From positions 1,550,001 to 1,614,000 of the forward strand of contig CP036434.1 in assembly GCA_007751475.1 (NCBI GenBank): DNA of 64,000 nucleotides, read 5' to 3'. Positions within the stretch are counted from its first letter, which is position 1. Each line of letters begins with the position of its first letter. The translations under genes and the position numbers were made by a program. Origin of the DNA: Saltatorellus ferox. Its GTDB lineage: Bacteria; Planctomycetota; UBA1135; GCA-002686595. The notes beneath the pieces are model-generated. The model worked only from the letters and a program-made list of their open reading frames with translations, was not told the DNA's origin and searched no databases. This document shows, piece by piece, positions 8,201-15,518 of this stretch.

Positions 8201-9817
8201 CAGATCGGCGAGTCGATTCCCGACGGTCTGCGCGACGCCGCCATGGGCCGGATCCTGGAGTGGACGGGCAGGTCCGCTGCGGCAGCGGAGCCGCCGCGCG
8301 CGGTGCAGCTCGACGTCGAGTGGTTCTCCTCGGTGAATCGCGAACTCGCCGCGAGCGAGAACCTCGACGAACTCCTCGCGATGGTGCTGGATCAGGCTCT
8401 CGAATGCACGGGAGCGCGCCGAGGCCTCATGCTCCTGCGCCAGCCGGACGGACTCGAGGTCCTGAGCACTCGGCAGCTCGGAGCCCACGCTGCCAGCGAC
8501 GGCGACCTTCAGCTCTCCAGCTCGCTCGTGCGCAGCGCGATGGAAACGGGGCACGTGATCCTGACCCAGGACATCGCGTCGGACCCTCGGTTCCGCGAAG
8601 CGGCGAGCGTCCAGTCGCTGGAGCTTCGCGCGATTCTCTGCGTGCCGATCATGGGCGCGAGCGGCGCGTTCGGAGCGCTCTACGTGGACGACGACCGGCC
8701 GCAGTCGCTCTTCGACGAGACCGATTCGCGCGCGCTCACGGTGCTCGCGGAACAGGCCGGCGCCGTCGCTCGCCAGCTCATCGCTCTGAAGGAGATCCGG
8801 GCGCTCAACGCGCGTCTCGAAGAGCGCGTCGCGTCCCAGAAGGAGGAACTCGTGGCCGTTCGGACGCAGCTGCGACGTTCAGGGAGTTCGCCGGCGATCG
8901 GTGGCCTCGTGGGGGAGTCGCCTGCGATCCATGCGCTTCGCGATCAGATCCGGCGCCTGGCGAAGACCGACCTGCCGGTGCTGATCACGGGACCCTCGGG
9001 CTCCGGCAAGGAACTCGTCGCGCGGGCGCTCCACTCGCTCGGCCCGAGGGACTCCGGCCCGCTGGTCATCGAGAACATGGCGGCGTTCTCCGAGTCGCTG
9101 ATGGAGAGCGAGCTGTTCGGGCACGCGCGCGGGGCCTTCACGGGGGCGAACGGCGCGCGCGTCGGGCTGTTCGAGGAAGCGGACGGTGGGACGCTGTTCC
9201 TGGACGAAATCGCCGATCTCCAGGCGTCGCTCCAGGCGAAGCTCCTGCGCGTGCTCGAGTCCGGCGAGTTTCGGCGCGTGGGGGAAAGCTCGGTGCGCCA
9301 TGCCAACGTGCGCCTGGTCGCGGCGACCAACGCGGACATGTCCAGCCGGGTGGCCGCCGGCCAGTTCAGGCAGGACCTCTACTACCGCCTCAACGCGGCC
9401 GAAGTCCGCCTGCCTTCTCTCCGCGAGCGCAGCGAGGACATACCTCACCTCGTGGACTACTTTCTGACGCTCCTACGCGAAGCGTATTCGGTCGAGAAGC
9501 CAATGTCGGCGCGGGTGCTCAGGGCGCTGACCGAACGGGCCTGGCCGGGTGAGGTTCGCGAGCTGCGGAACGAGGTCGAGCGACTCTTCCTTCTTTCCGG
9601 CGATACGATCGACGATCCCGAGATCGTTCGCGATCCGATGGAGGCCCCGGCGGGCGCAGAAACGGCGCCCGCGTCCTACACGCTCGCGGACGCCGAACGC
9701 CGCGCCATCATGCGCGCCTTGGAAGCCGCCTCGGGCAACCGAGCCGAGGCCGCGCGACTCCTGGAGGTCAGTCGCGCAGGCTTCTACAACAAGCTGCGCC
9801 GATTCGATCTCGAGTGA
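5195..9817 (+). CDS. protein kinase-like / TPR / GAF / sigma-54 activator fusion regulator
   Basis: 1540 residues. Order: kinase-like domain (about 25-265) with glycine loop GEGAFGPV, catalytic loop RDVKASN and APE; an unassigned segment; TPR-like helical repeats (about 515-830); GAF (about 1049-1194); coiled coil (1197-1228); sigma-54 AAA+ (about 1237-1480) with Walker A GPSGSGKE, the sigma-54 loop GAFTGA and Walker B GGTLFLDEI; then a Fis-type HTH (NRAEAARLLEVSRAGFYNKL). It should remodel RNA polymerase-sigma54 at bound enhancers, gated by GAF ligand and the kinase/TPR part. The kinase looks degenerate: DFG reads DLD and the VAIK lysine position appears to be Arg (VLRW), so it may bind rather than phosphorylate. 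Start TTG 5195 has a nearby GGGGGAG; ATG 5216 is the alternative. Transcribed alone. Confidence 0.9.
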   Translation: MYTLGDQMVDTRHLSTEADQLGLQSDAVEALGEGAFGPVLRLRRAGGDLVLRWLDRAESLLPLVGILGRSRHAALVLPSRMGLDLRGRAWVARPYCEGATLEEHRPPAEDPRWPDLVRQWLEALDALHAGDWLQRDVKASNLLVGPEGAKLFDLDLAAEVTSGGGFGSSAGTRRWLAPEVLAGEPAEARSDLFALGVAVARALLGNGSEHFTETFPSRDFWTASRLDPTALPVSLRGLVQALVERDPAARPASAMAAIALLPGGQPVDGTLAPPPLLGRAEALMERARVSSGRGESFVLITEDPSDQEDVLPVLGAAAALEGRSFALIEHASEERDLLLAGSTSVEPEVRGLFVRLEGSADGAILAEALVEASAGRTGPVIAVVTREQARAVELALGSEGVDGVVWHSLEGVPLEGLTGHLASQAALSAHGVIEALALDLHARSGGRQSVLEAALARAVPLGVAQHLTDGWVLQRDRWPEDLPADLPLDPTPGPIDRRAPARAQEPEAVPFESVEALRREGRLAAARSHADRFEQAHAPLASEMAVRLGLLRARLELAEGAFEAAALRLSTLEASTGDAPEGALHGVRLLRADAAQRLGDHALALTIYSDLEAHAVDADVLLGARVGAAHLDLLSGAFETVLEKLQGEASVEASAEVRGAMHNLRGGALVRLGRGDDARAEFDDALALGLASGDPGLAARALLNRAVVDRGLGRFAEAEASLEEADALVRPTDLLGVRALVTHNLGTLLRDRGDLRRARLSLERALRLRRRAGDEYGIATTFGSLALLDLEQGVLGRASVHLAEAEALLAAGGHGAERAVIEVHREMVAAALGDASSGGAENDAEDDAPVRSLAEARLRALRAHAHGTHSAGSRSFGGAKLAREALGAALSDATVSGGVAERFRCVSLAHALEPRGPRREELAEELRELATVLGPARVREARFRTADAPALGELSEFCEGFEREGRIDLEWGASRVLAATARGPEVASVRRRAARRAEQLGVQIGESIPDGLRDAAMGRILEWTGRSAAAAEPPRAVQLDVEWFSSVNRELAASENLDELLAMVLDQALECTGARRGLMLLRQPDGLEVLSTRQLGAHAASDGDLQLSSSLVRSAMETGHVILTQDIASDPRFREAASVQSLELRAILCVPIMGASGAFGALYVDDDRPQSLFDETDSRALTVLAEQAGAVARQLIALKEIRALNARLEERVASQKEELVAVRTQLRRSGSSPAIGGLVGESPAIHALRDQIRRLAKTDLPVLITGPSGSGKELVARALHSLGPRDSGPLVIENMAAFSESLMESELFGHARGAFTGANGARVGLFEEADGGTLFLDEIADLQASLQAKLLRVLESGEFRRVGESSVRHANVRLVAATNADMSSRVAAGQFRQDLYYRLNAAEVRLPSLRERSEDIPHLVDYFLTLLREAYSVEKPMSARVLRALTERAWPGEVRELRNEVERLFLLSGDTIDDPEIVRDPMEAPAGAETAPASYTLADAERRAIMRALEAASGNRAEAARLLEVSRAGFYNKLRRFDLE

Positions 9818-9827
9818 CCATTCTTTC

Positions 9828-9842
9828 GGGGCAGATCGCCCC
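9828..9842. terminator. short hairpin between convergent genes
   Basis: GGGGC (9828-9832) pairs with GCCCC (9838-9842) around a 5-nt loop, in the 43-bp gap between two converging genes. Short and without a T-tract, so only weak support. Confidence 0.3.
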
Positions 9843-9860
9843 TGACGGCGGAAGCAGCGA

Positions 9861-11633
9861 TCAGTAAGGAAGGAAGAACCCCCGCCGTGCGGGAACCGAA
9901 AGCGAACGCGCGGCGCCAGGGGCAGCCACTTTGAACCAGCCGCTCCGTCCGTTGGGCCGTCTGGCACCGAGGAGCAGCTGCCCCACGTGATCGAAGGTCA
10001 GCGGGCTGCCGATCTCGAGCGTCTGTCCCACCGTCATGGGCAAGATCGGCAGGAGCTCGCCGGAGAGGAGATCGATCCACAGCGCCACGGGCTCACCCTC
10101 GACGCTCAGGCGGACGCAGGCGTTCGTGCCACTGAAGGCCACCTGCTCGACGCGCGTCGATGGGTGCCAGTTGCCCAGGTCGATCGTCTGCGGCCCGTTC
10201 CCATCGTGGGCGGGGATCAGGCTCAAATGGACGATGTCCGTCGATCCTTGCTCGCGCTCCGTGTACACGAGGATCGCCGTTCCCGCGGTGTAGTACTCGA
10301 AGTCGTCGTGGTGCACGAGCATGTCCACCGAGCCGTAGCTGCCCTGTCCGGGGAAGGCGTTGATCGCGAAGGTCGAGATGAACTCGGGGCCCTCGAGCGG
10401 TTCCTGCTCGACGAAGAACCGCTCGCCCAGGGGATCGAGGAAGGTGGCTTCCAGCGCCATCTGTCCGGGCAGGGCGAACGGCGGGGTGAAGCTGCCGCTC
10501 GTGCCGGATACGTTGCGGCTCTGCAGTCCACAGGAAGGGTCCACGGAAACGGCGTACATGTCGGCGGCACCCATTTGCTCTGCGCCCGTGATGCCGCTGA
10601 TGACTCGGTCGCCTGCGAAGAAGCACAGGCGGTTGGAGATGCCGAAGGCCAGCACGCCGATGTTGTCGAGGTACGCCGGGTACTCGGGCAGGGTCGTAAC
10701 GTGCTGAACGGGGCCGCCGTTGAGGCACGTGATGTAGAGCTCCTCGGAAGCGCCTTCCGTCCGCCACGCGGCGTGCGATCCATCCGGGGAGATGGCCGTG
10801 AAGGGGCCGAGGTCGTGGCCGAGGCCGGGGAGCGGTAGGGCTTCCGGGAGGGGCGTCAGAATCTCGAGATCGCCGCCCGCGTGCACGGCGATCAAGCGGC
10901 GCGAGTTCTCGTCGTGCTCCAGCGTCACGAGCACGGTCGGGCTCTCCGAGGCGAGCACGAGTTCCTGGGTGAGCTCCTCGTTCGGACCGAACGGGAGCGG
11001 AACGGAGACGGCCCTGTCCGCGCCGGTGGCTCCAGCGGGGCAGCGGTAGAGGCGATCGCCTGAGATGAAGTAGCCCGTGTGGGCGTTGAGCCGCAACGAG
11101 CGCGATGAGATCGAGAGCGATCCGAGGTGCTCCGTGAGGCAGGTCGCTTCCCTCTCGCCCGTGAGGTCGACGCACCAGACCGCGCGACCGGCAGAGACGA
11201 TCGCGGCCTCGCCGTCGGGAGCGACGGAAACGCGGGATGCGATGCCGCCGTTGGCAGCGGGCGTGCGCAGCAGCGTTCTCAGCGATCCTTGACGCGTGAT
11301 CTGCAAGAGCACCTCGTCAAGCCCTTCCGAAACGCGCCAGAGGGACCCGCCGCCCGGAAGAAGGACATGGTCGGGCAGGTCCGCCGTCTGCCCCGGTCGG
11401 GGCAGGTTCAGGCGTAGCCGATCCTTGCGTGCGAAGCCCGTCAGCGTGCAGTCCAGCAACTCGACGTTCTGGAGAAGGGTCTGTCCTCCCTGGAGCTGAA
11501 CGAGGTCCATCGCGCCCGAGTTCTGCGTGTCGGTCCCGCGCTCCCGAACGATCACCTGCGCGGACGCAGACGGAAGGAAGGCAGCCGTGGAGAAGAGGAT
11601 CGACGCGATCGCGGTGGGGAGGAATGGGCGCAT
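9861..11633 (-). CDS. secreted beta-propeller-like protein of unknown function
   Basis: 590 residues with a clear signal peptide (RPFLPTAIASILFSTAAF ... ASA cleavage region, mature start near QVIVRE). The body is made of repeating short beta-strand units with W/Y/F and D positions such as SVAPDGEAAIVSAGRAVWC and TAISPDGSHAAWRTEG, the style of WD40/TolB-like propellers that describe 'as displayed' values. No catalytic motif or metal ligand set is evident, and I do not recognise a named family. It is probably periplasmic or extracellular. It is the last gene of a leftward group, 173 bp downstream of ispF. Confidence 0.7.
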   Translation of the reverse strand: MRPFLPTAIASILFSTAAFLPSASAQVIVRERGTDTQNSGAMDLVQLQGGQTLLQNVELLDCTLTGFARKDRLRLNLPRPGQTADLPDHVLLPGGGSLWRVSEGLDEVLLQITRQGSLRTLLRTPAANGGIASRVSVAPDGEAAIVSAGRAVWCVDLTGEREATCLTEHLGSLSISSRSLRLNAHTGYFISGDRLYRCPAGATGADRAVSVPLPFGPNEELTQELVLASESPTVLVTLEHDENSRRLIAVHAGGDLEILTPLPEALPLPGLGHDLGPFTAISPDGSHAAWRTEGASEELYITCLNGGPVQHVTTLPEYPAYLDNIGVLAFGISNRLCFFAGDRVISGITGAEQMGAADMYAVSVDPSCGLQSRNVSGTSGSFTPPFALPGQMALEATFLDPLGERFFVEQEPLEGPEFISTFAINAFPGQGSYGSVDMLVHHDDFEYYTAGTAILVYTEREQGSTDIVHLSLIPAHDGNGPQTIDLGNWHPSTRVEQVAFSGTNACVRLSVEGEPVALWIDLLSGELLPILPMTVGQTLEIGSPLTFDHVGQLLLGARRPNGRSGWFKVAAPGAARSLSVPARRGFFLPY

Positions 11634-11806
11634 GGGATAGGGGGGTCAGGGTGAAGCTCCACCCTAGCACCTGCCCATCGTTCGCGGCGCTCGCGAGACC
11701 CCCAGGGCATGAGATGCGACTCATGGCGGGCCATTTCCCTCGGTTATTGCAAGAGTGTCATCCCGGCGTGGCAGATCTGGAAACTGGCGACGTTTCGCTC
11801 GTTGTT

Positions 11807-12286
11807 TCAGCGATGCTGAAGCAGACAGACCGCCTGCACGGAAACCGCACGCCCGTCGGCCATCTCCGTCAGGCCCTCGAGCGTCTTGCCCTTCACGTTC
11901 ACGGCGTCCACGTCGACGCCAAGAAGCCTGGCGATGCTCGCGCGCATCTCCGCGCGATGGGGTTTGATCTTCGGACCTTCCGTGGAGATCACGACGTCTG
12001 CGTTGACGACGTGCCAGCCCTTCTTCGCCGCGAGCGAAACGGCTTCCACGAGCAGAGCCTTGCTATCCGCGTCCTTCCAGAGCGGGTCATCGTTCGGAAA
12101 GAGCGTGCCGATATCGTCGAGGCCTGCCGCGCCCGTCACGGCGTCGATCAAGGCGTGCAGGACCGCATCGCCATCGGAGTGGCCCATGGGCCCGGTGGGA
12201 TGGGGTAGCTCGATGCCACCGAGGATGCAGGGACGGCCTTCTTCGAGTCGGTGGATGTCCGTGCCGAGGCCAACGCGAAGTGTCAT
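11807..12286 (-). CDS. ispF: 2-C-methyl-D-erythritol 2,4-cyclodiphosphate synthase
   Basis: 159 residues, the usual IspF length. It converts CDP-ME 2-phosphate to the cyclic diphosphate MEcPP in the non-mevalonate isoprenoid pathway. Metal ligands Asp10 and His12 lie in GLGTDIHRL; GHSDGDAVLHAL carries the third ligand His and the invariant SDGD; GTLFPNDDP, the VNADVVI strand and KGKTLEGL are all present. It follows ispD by only 3 bp, so the two are one transcript and catalyse nearby pathway steps. No fusion with IspD, unlike some proteobacteria. Confidence 0.96.
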   Translation of the reverse strand: MTLRVGLGTDIHRLEEGRPCILGGIELPHPTGPMGHSDGDAVLHALIDAVTGAAGLDDIGTLFPNDDPLWKDADSKALLVEAVSLAAKKGWHVVNADVVISTEGPKIKPHRAEMRASIARLLGVDVDAVNVKGKTLEGLTEMADGRAVSVQAVCLLQHR

Positions 12287-12289
12287 CGT

Positions 12290-13036
12290 TCAGGATCCTT
12301 GGGGTTTCGAAGCCAGGGAACTGGAGACGCGCGCAGCGAGCGCCTCGCCCAGCTCCAGGTCGTCCGGGGTCGTCAGCTTGATGTTCCACGCGCTTCCTTC
12401 GACGAGCTTCGTCGGTCCGTGGTAGTGCTCGTGGAGCGCGGCGTCGTCGGTGGCGCGGAAGCGGTCGTGCTCGGATCGCATCAGCACGTCGAGGAAGCGA
12501 GCGGCCCGCATGCCCTGGGGCGTCTGGGCGGCCCAGAAGCGATCGCGGTCGACCGTTTCCTCGGACTGGAAGCCGTTGTGCGAAAGCTTGAGCGTGTCGC
12601 GAACGCGCGTCGCCAGGAGCGCGGCGCCGTGCTCGTAGGAAGCGCGCGCGACGGCCTCGACGTGGACCGGATCGACGAAGCAGCGCGCCGCGTCATGGAC
12701 GAGGATGACGTCGGCGCGGGGCGAGACCGCGCGCACGCCAAAGCGCACCGAATCGGTGCGCTCTTCGCCACCGTCGACGATGGCGGTGAGGAACCTCGCA
12801 TGGAGCCCGAGCGCTGCCTCGACGGCGTCGCGGTCCTCGGGTCGCGTGACGACGACGAGTTCCTCGACGGAGGGGGCGGCGAGGAGAGCGGCGGCGGAGC
12901 GCTCGATCACGGTGCGGCCGCCAACGGTCAGAAGCGCCTTGGATCCATCGGAGCGCATGCGGCGGGAGGCGCCGGCGGCGAGGAGGACGGCAGCAGCGCG
13001 GAGGGGCGGGCCCTCGTTCTTTTCACGGAGTTCCAT
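12290..13036 (-). CDS. ispD: 2-C-methyl-D-erythritol 4-phosphate cytidylyltransferase
   Basis: 248 residues from the ATG at 13036. IspD transfers CMP from CTP to MEP. The nucleotidyltransferase signature AAVLLAAGASRRM with SKALL is at the N-terminus; ILVHDAARCFV and ATRVRDTLK (the Arg/Thr/Lys triad region) and AAQTPQGMRA follow, then a C-terminal TTPDDLELGEAL. The frame is open back to 13090, but the extra 18 residues are not family-like. It is upstream of ispF and divergent from ruvC across a 110-bp spacer that must hold both promoters. Confidence 0.95.
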   Translation of the reverse strand: MELREKNEGPPLRAAAVLLAAGASRRMRSDGSKALLTVGGRTVIERSAAALLAAPSVEELVVVTRPEDRDAVEAALGLHARFLTAIVDGGEERTDSVRFGVRAVSPRADVILVHDAARCFVDPVHVEAVARASYEHGAALLATRVRDTLKLSHNGFQSEETVDRDRFWAAQTPQGMRAARFLDVLMRSEHDRFRATDDAALHEHYHGPTKLVEGSAWNIKLTTPDDLELGEALAARVSSSLASKPQGS

Positions 13037-13146
13037 GTTGTGGGCGAAACGATACTCGATCGTGATCCACCAAAACCGAGCAGCAGCCATTCGATCGGAG
13101 GCGTGCGATGGTTTAGCGTGAGCGCTCTAGGCCACGCACGCATTCC

Positions 13147-13689
13147 ATGTCCGCCCACGATCTACCCCAGGTTCCCGACAACGTCGAGTGGCCGATCATC
13201 CTCGGGATCGATCCGGGGACCCTCGTCGTGGGCTACGGGGCGATCGTGCTCCGACCGGAGGGGCCAGCGCTCCTGGCGGCTGGGGCCCTGCGGGCGAGCC
13301 GATCCGGGGACGTGCCGACGCGCCTGGGGTTCATCCGCCAGGAAATCGACATGGTGCTGAAGCGCCTGCGGCCCACGGTCGTGGTCGTGGAGCACGCCTA
13401 CACCGCGATCAACGTTCAGTCGGCCCTCCGGGTGGGTGAGGGGCGTGGCGTGGCGCTGTCCGCAGCCGCATGCCACGGGGCGAAAGTCGTGCAGTACCAG
13501 GCCTCCCAGGCCAAAAAAACGCTGGTGGGCGTCGGCTCGGCGGACAAGGAGCGTGTGGCCAAGATGGTGGCGATGCAGCTGGGGCTGGAGGCCGCGCCGG
13601 AGCCCCTGGATGCCTCGGACGCGCTCGCTCTGGCTCTCACTTACTTCCACCGCCAGCGCCTCGAGAAACAACTCGGGGCCAGGCCCTGA
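13147..13689 (+). CDS. ruvC: Holliday junction resolvase RuvC
   Basis: 180 residues. RuvC cuts four-way junctions during recombination, as part of RuvABC. The first catalytic Asp sits in ILGIDPGT (about residue 22), Glu in VVVEHAYTAINVQSA, and the paired C-terminal acids in LDASDALALAL. The helix ALRVGEGRGVAL replaces the more common ALKLGQARG but keeps the pattern. A 12-residue N-terminal extension precedes the fold. No ruvA or ruvB is next to it, which is unusual but not rare in deep-branching lineages. A hairpin follows at 13727-13752. Confidence 0.93.
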   Translation: MSAHDLPQVPDNVEWPIILGIDPGTLVVGYGAIVLRPEGPALLAAGALRASRSGDVPTRLGFIRQEIDMVLKRLRPTVVVVEHAYTAINVQSALRVGEGRGVALSAAACHGAKVVQYQASQAKKTLVGVGSADKERVAKMVAMQLGLEAAPEPLDASDALALALTYFHRQRLEKQLGARP

Positions 13690-13726
13690 GCCACCTTCCC
13701 GGATGGTGGTGGGGAAATTCCCGAAA

Positions 13727-13752
13727 GAAAGGGGTGGAGATCGACCCCTTTC
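13727..13752 (+). terminator. hairpin after ruvC
   Basis: GAAAGGGGT (13727-13735) pairs perfectly with ACCCCTTTC (13744-13752), with an 8-nt loop. It is 38 bp past the ruvC stop. No T-run follows. Confidence 0.5.
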
Positions 13753-13864
13753 AAACCGCTGACTACTTGGGAACGACGCGGCCCCCCCGCCTGCCCGGCG
13801 TCGGAATCCTTCCAAGAACGCCTAACCCCTGCAACCCCAGCGCTCCGAGGCGGAGTGCCGACCC

Positions 13865-14884
13865 ATGACCCGGTGGGATCAAGCGCGTCAGCTCTTCGGA
13901 CTGGGCCGACGCCAGCGCGGACCGGTCCGGTCTGAAGCATGCGAAAGCGTAGGGGGACCCGTATCCGCAGCTCCAGCGGGCCACGCCGTTCGTCCGGGGG
14001 CCTCTCCGGCCCCCAGGACCGCGAAGTCCGTTTGCATCGCGAGCGGTAAGGGAGGAACCGGGAAGTCCTCGATCAGCGCTTCTCTCGCTGCACTGTTCGT
14101 GCGGCGCGGCCCGACGCTTCTCCTGGACGGCGACCTCGGCTGCGCCAACGCACACATCCTCCAGGACGCCCAGCCCCGCCAGAGCTTTGCCAACGTCATC
14201 GCGGGAGAGGTCGGCGTGGCGGACATCGTCACGCCCTGCAAGAACGGCGTCGACCTGCTCGCGGGCGGCTCGGGGCTCGCCAGGCTGGCGGGTCTCAAGA
14301 CCTTCGAGCTGGAAATGATCGGTCGCGGGCTCGACGCACTCGAGCCCCACTACGAACACCTGGTCGTCGATTCGGCCGCAGGACTCTCGCGCCAGACGGT
14401 GGCCTTTGCGGTCGCCTGCGACGCGACCGTGATCGTCACGACGCCCGACGTGACCGCCATGACGGACGCTTACGCGTTCCTCAAGGTGTTCGTGCGCCAG
14501 TGCGAAGTCCAGGGGATCGAGCGCCCGATGCCGTTCTTGGTGGTGAACCGCGCCTCCTCCCACGAGGAGGCGGCGAGCGTCGCGCGGCGCCTCGAGGAAG
14601 TGGTCTTCAAGTTCCTTGGCCGCAAGATCGAGCTGATCGGTGAGCTGCCCGAGGATCGCGCCGTCTTCCGGGCGAGCCAGCGGCGCAGGACGGTCGTCGA
14701 GGACGAGCCTGAGGCCGAGGTGAGCCGCGCGCTGCAGACGCTTTCGAACGGCATCCTGAGCCGGCTCTCGCGGGTTCGGGCGACCAGCCGCGCTGGCCTG
14801 GGCGGCGATCGATCGGCCGGGTCGTCCATGGGACAGAGTGTGGGCCAGCGCCTGGCCAATGGCGCGACCCGTGAGAAGCGCTGA
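13865..14884 (+). CDS. MinD/ParA-superfamily ATPase (FlhG/YlxH-like)
   Basis: 339 residues. After a basic, low-complexity N-terminal 50 residues comes a deviant Walker A, CIASGKGGTGKSSISASLA, then LLLDGDLGCANAHI (Walker A' / DxD region), and VVDSAAGLSRQTV and VIVTTPDVTAMTDAYAFLK, all typical of FlhG (FleN/YlxH) members of the MinD family, which position flagella or other polar structures. The Asn of the usual ExxANAH is kept (CANAH). No FlhF or flagellar gene is in the window, so a flagellar role is not shown; a generic cell-positioning role is equally possible. A Ser/Arg-rich tail ends the protein. Likely the first gene before the HhH-nadC group, although a 143-bp repeat-bearing gap separates them. 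Confidence 0.85.
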   Translation: MTRWDQARQLFGLGRRQRGPVRSEACESVGGPVSAAPAGHAVRPGASPAPRTAKSVCIASGKGGTGKSSISASLAALFVRRGPTLLLDGDLGCANAHILQDAQPRQSFANVIAGEVGVADIVTPCKNGVDLLAGGSGLARLAGLKTFELEMIGRGLDALEPHYEHLVVDSAAGLSRQTVAFAVACDATVIVTTPDVTAMTDAYAFLKVFVRQCEVQGIERPMPFLVVNRASSHEEAASVARRLEEVVFKFLGRKIELIGELPEDRAVFRASQRRRTVVEDEPEAEVSRALQTLSNGILSRLSRVRATSRAGLGGDRSAGSSMGQSVGQRLANGATREKR

Positions 14885-14893
14885 GCTTCGAGC

Positions 14894-14951
14894 CGGCGCG
14901 GATCCCCGGCGCAGATGTACACGGCGCGGATGTACACGGCGAGGATAGACC
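14894..14951. repeat. about four 15-bp tandem repeats with TGTACA cores
   Basis: Units start with CGGCG at 14894 (shorter, diverged), 14907, 14922 and 14937 (diverged), with a partial copy after 14952. The two best copies are CGGCGCAGATGTACA and CGGCGCGGATGTACA, 15 bp apart, each with a palindromic TGTACA (14916-14921 and 14931-14936). They lie between the MinD-like gene and the HhH-nadC-vanZ group, a place suited to a regulator-binding array. Function unknown. Confidence 0.6.
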
Positions 14952-15027
14952 CGGCGCATCTTTGGTTTTCGAACGATCTGCCTCTCCGGGCCGCAACCCC
15001 TGTCGGGTGGCAGAGGTCTCCCTGGTG

Positions 15028-15492
15028 ATGGGAGCGGCAGGACAATTCAGGGGAGTGGATCGGGTCATCGTTCTGGCGCTGCTCGCCGGGGGCTGGTGGG
15101 CTCTCTTCCTGGGCGAGCTGGTGGACGGCGCGCGGCACCGGCGCGCCCTGGATGGGCTGAGTGCCCCCGACTGGGACATCCGTGCGACGGCATTCTCGCC
15201 GGCGGAAAGGAGCCTGTTCGAGGGCCTCGCGCCCGGGCTGCCACCTGAGCCCTACCCCAGAGCTCTGCGCCAGGCCCGCGGCATCGGGCGCAAGCGGGCG
15301 CTGGATCTGGCCCGTTATTACCAGCGGGCGGGGCCACGCGCTCCGGCCGATGCCCTGCACGGGATCGGGTCGACCACGGCCCGGGCGGCCGCCGAGGCGG
15401 TTTCGAAGCTGCTCGCCGAATGGGCGGAAGGCCAGGCGACCGGACTGTCCCCGATGGGATTGCGCGCACCGACGATGCAACCTCCTGAATGA
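15028..15492 (+). CDS. ComEA-like helix-hairpin-helix protein with one membrane segment
   Basis: 154 residues from ATG 15028 (a TTG at 14962 would extend it by 22 polar residues). One membrane helix near the N-terminus (VIVLALLAGGWWALFLGELV) is followed by a linker and two tandem helix-hairpin-helix units: RQARGIGRKRALDLARYY and LHGIGSTTARAAAEAV. Membrane anchor plus HhH is the ComEA layout, which binds double-stranded DNA outside the inner membrane during uptake; a DNA-uptake role is inference because no other competence genes are here. The stop overlaps an ATG of the next frame by 4 bp (ATGA at 15489-15492), pointing to co-translation with the nadC fusion. Confidence 0.7.
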   Translation: MGAAGQFRGVDRVIVLALLAGGWWALFLGELVDGARHRRALDGLSAPDWDIRATAFSPAERSLFEGLAPGLPPEPYPRALRQARGIGRKRALDLARYYQRAGPRAPADALHGIGSTTARAAAEAVSKLLAEWAEGQATGLSPMGLRAPTMQPPE

Positions 15493-15505
15493 TCCCGTGT
15501 AAGCT

Positions 15506-15510
15506 AGAGG
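15506..15510 (+). promoter_or_regulatory. ribosome-binding site for the nadC fusion
   Basis: AGAGG, 8 nt before the ATG at 15519. It supports 15519 over the overlapping ATG at 15489 as the main start. Confidence 0.5.
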
Positions 15511-15518
15511 GCTCACCC

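Noticed and set aside
5897..8554. 885-codon open frame on the minus strand opposite the large regulator
   Set aside because: It is antisense to a protein with clear domains, has Arg/Gly-rich low-complexity content and no motif; long antisense frames are expected at this GC content. The same holds for frames at 988-2205 plus, 2356-3720 minus, 34584-36401 plus, 43323-45563 minus and 53285-55366 plus.
14894..14951. CRISPR-like array
   Set aside because: Repeats are 15 bp and directly joined, with no spacers and no cas genes.
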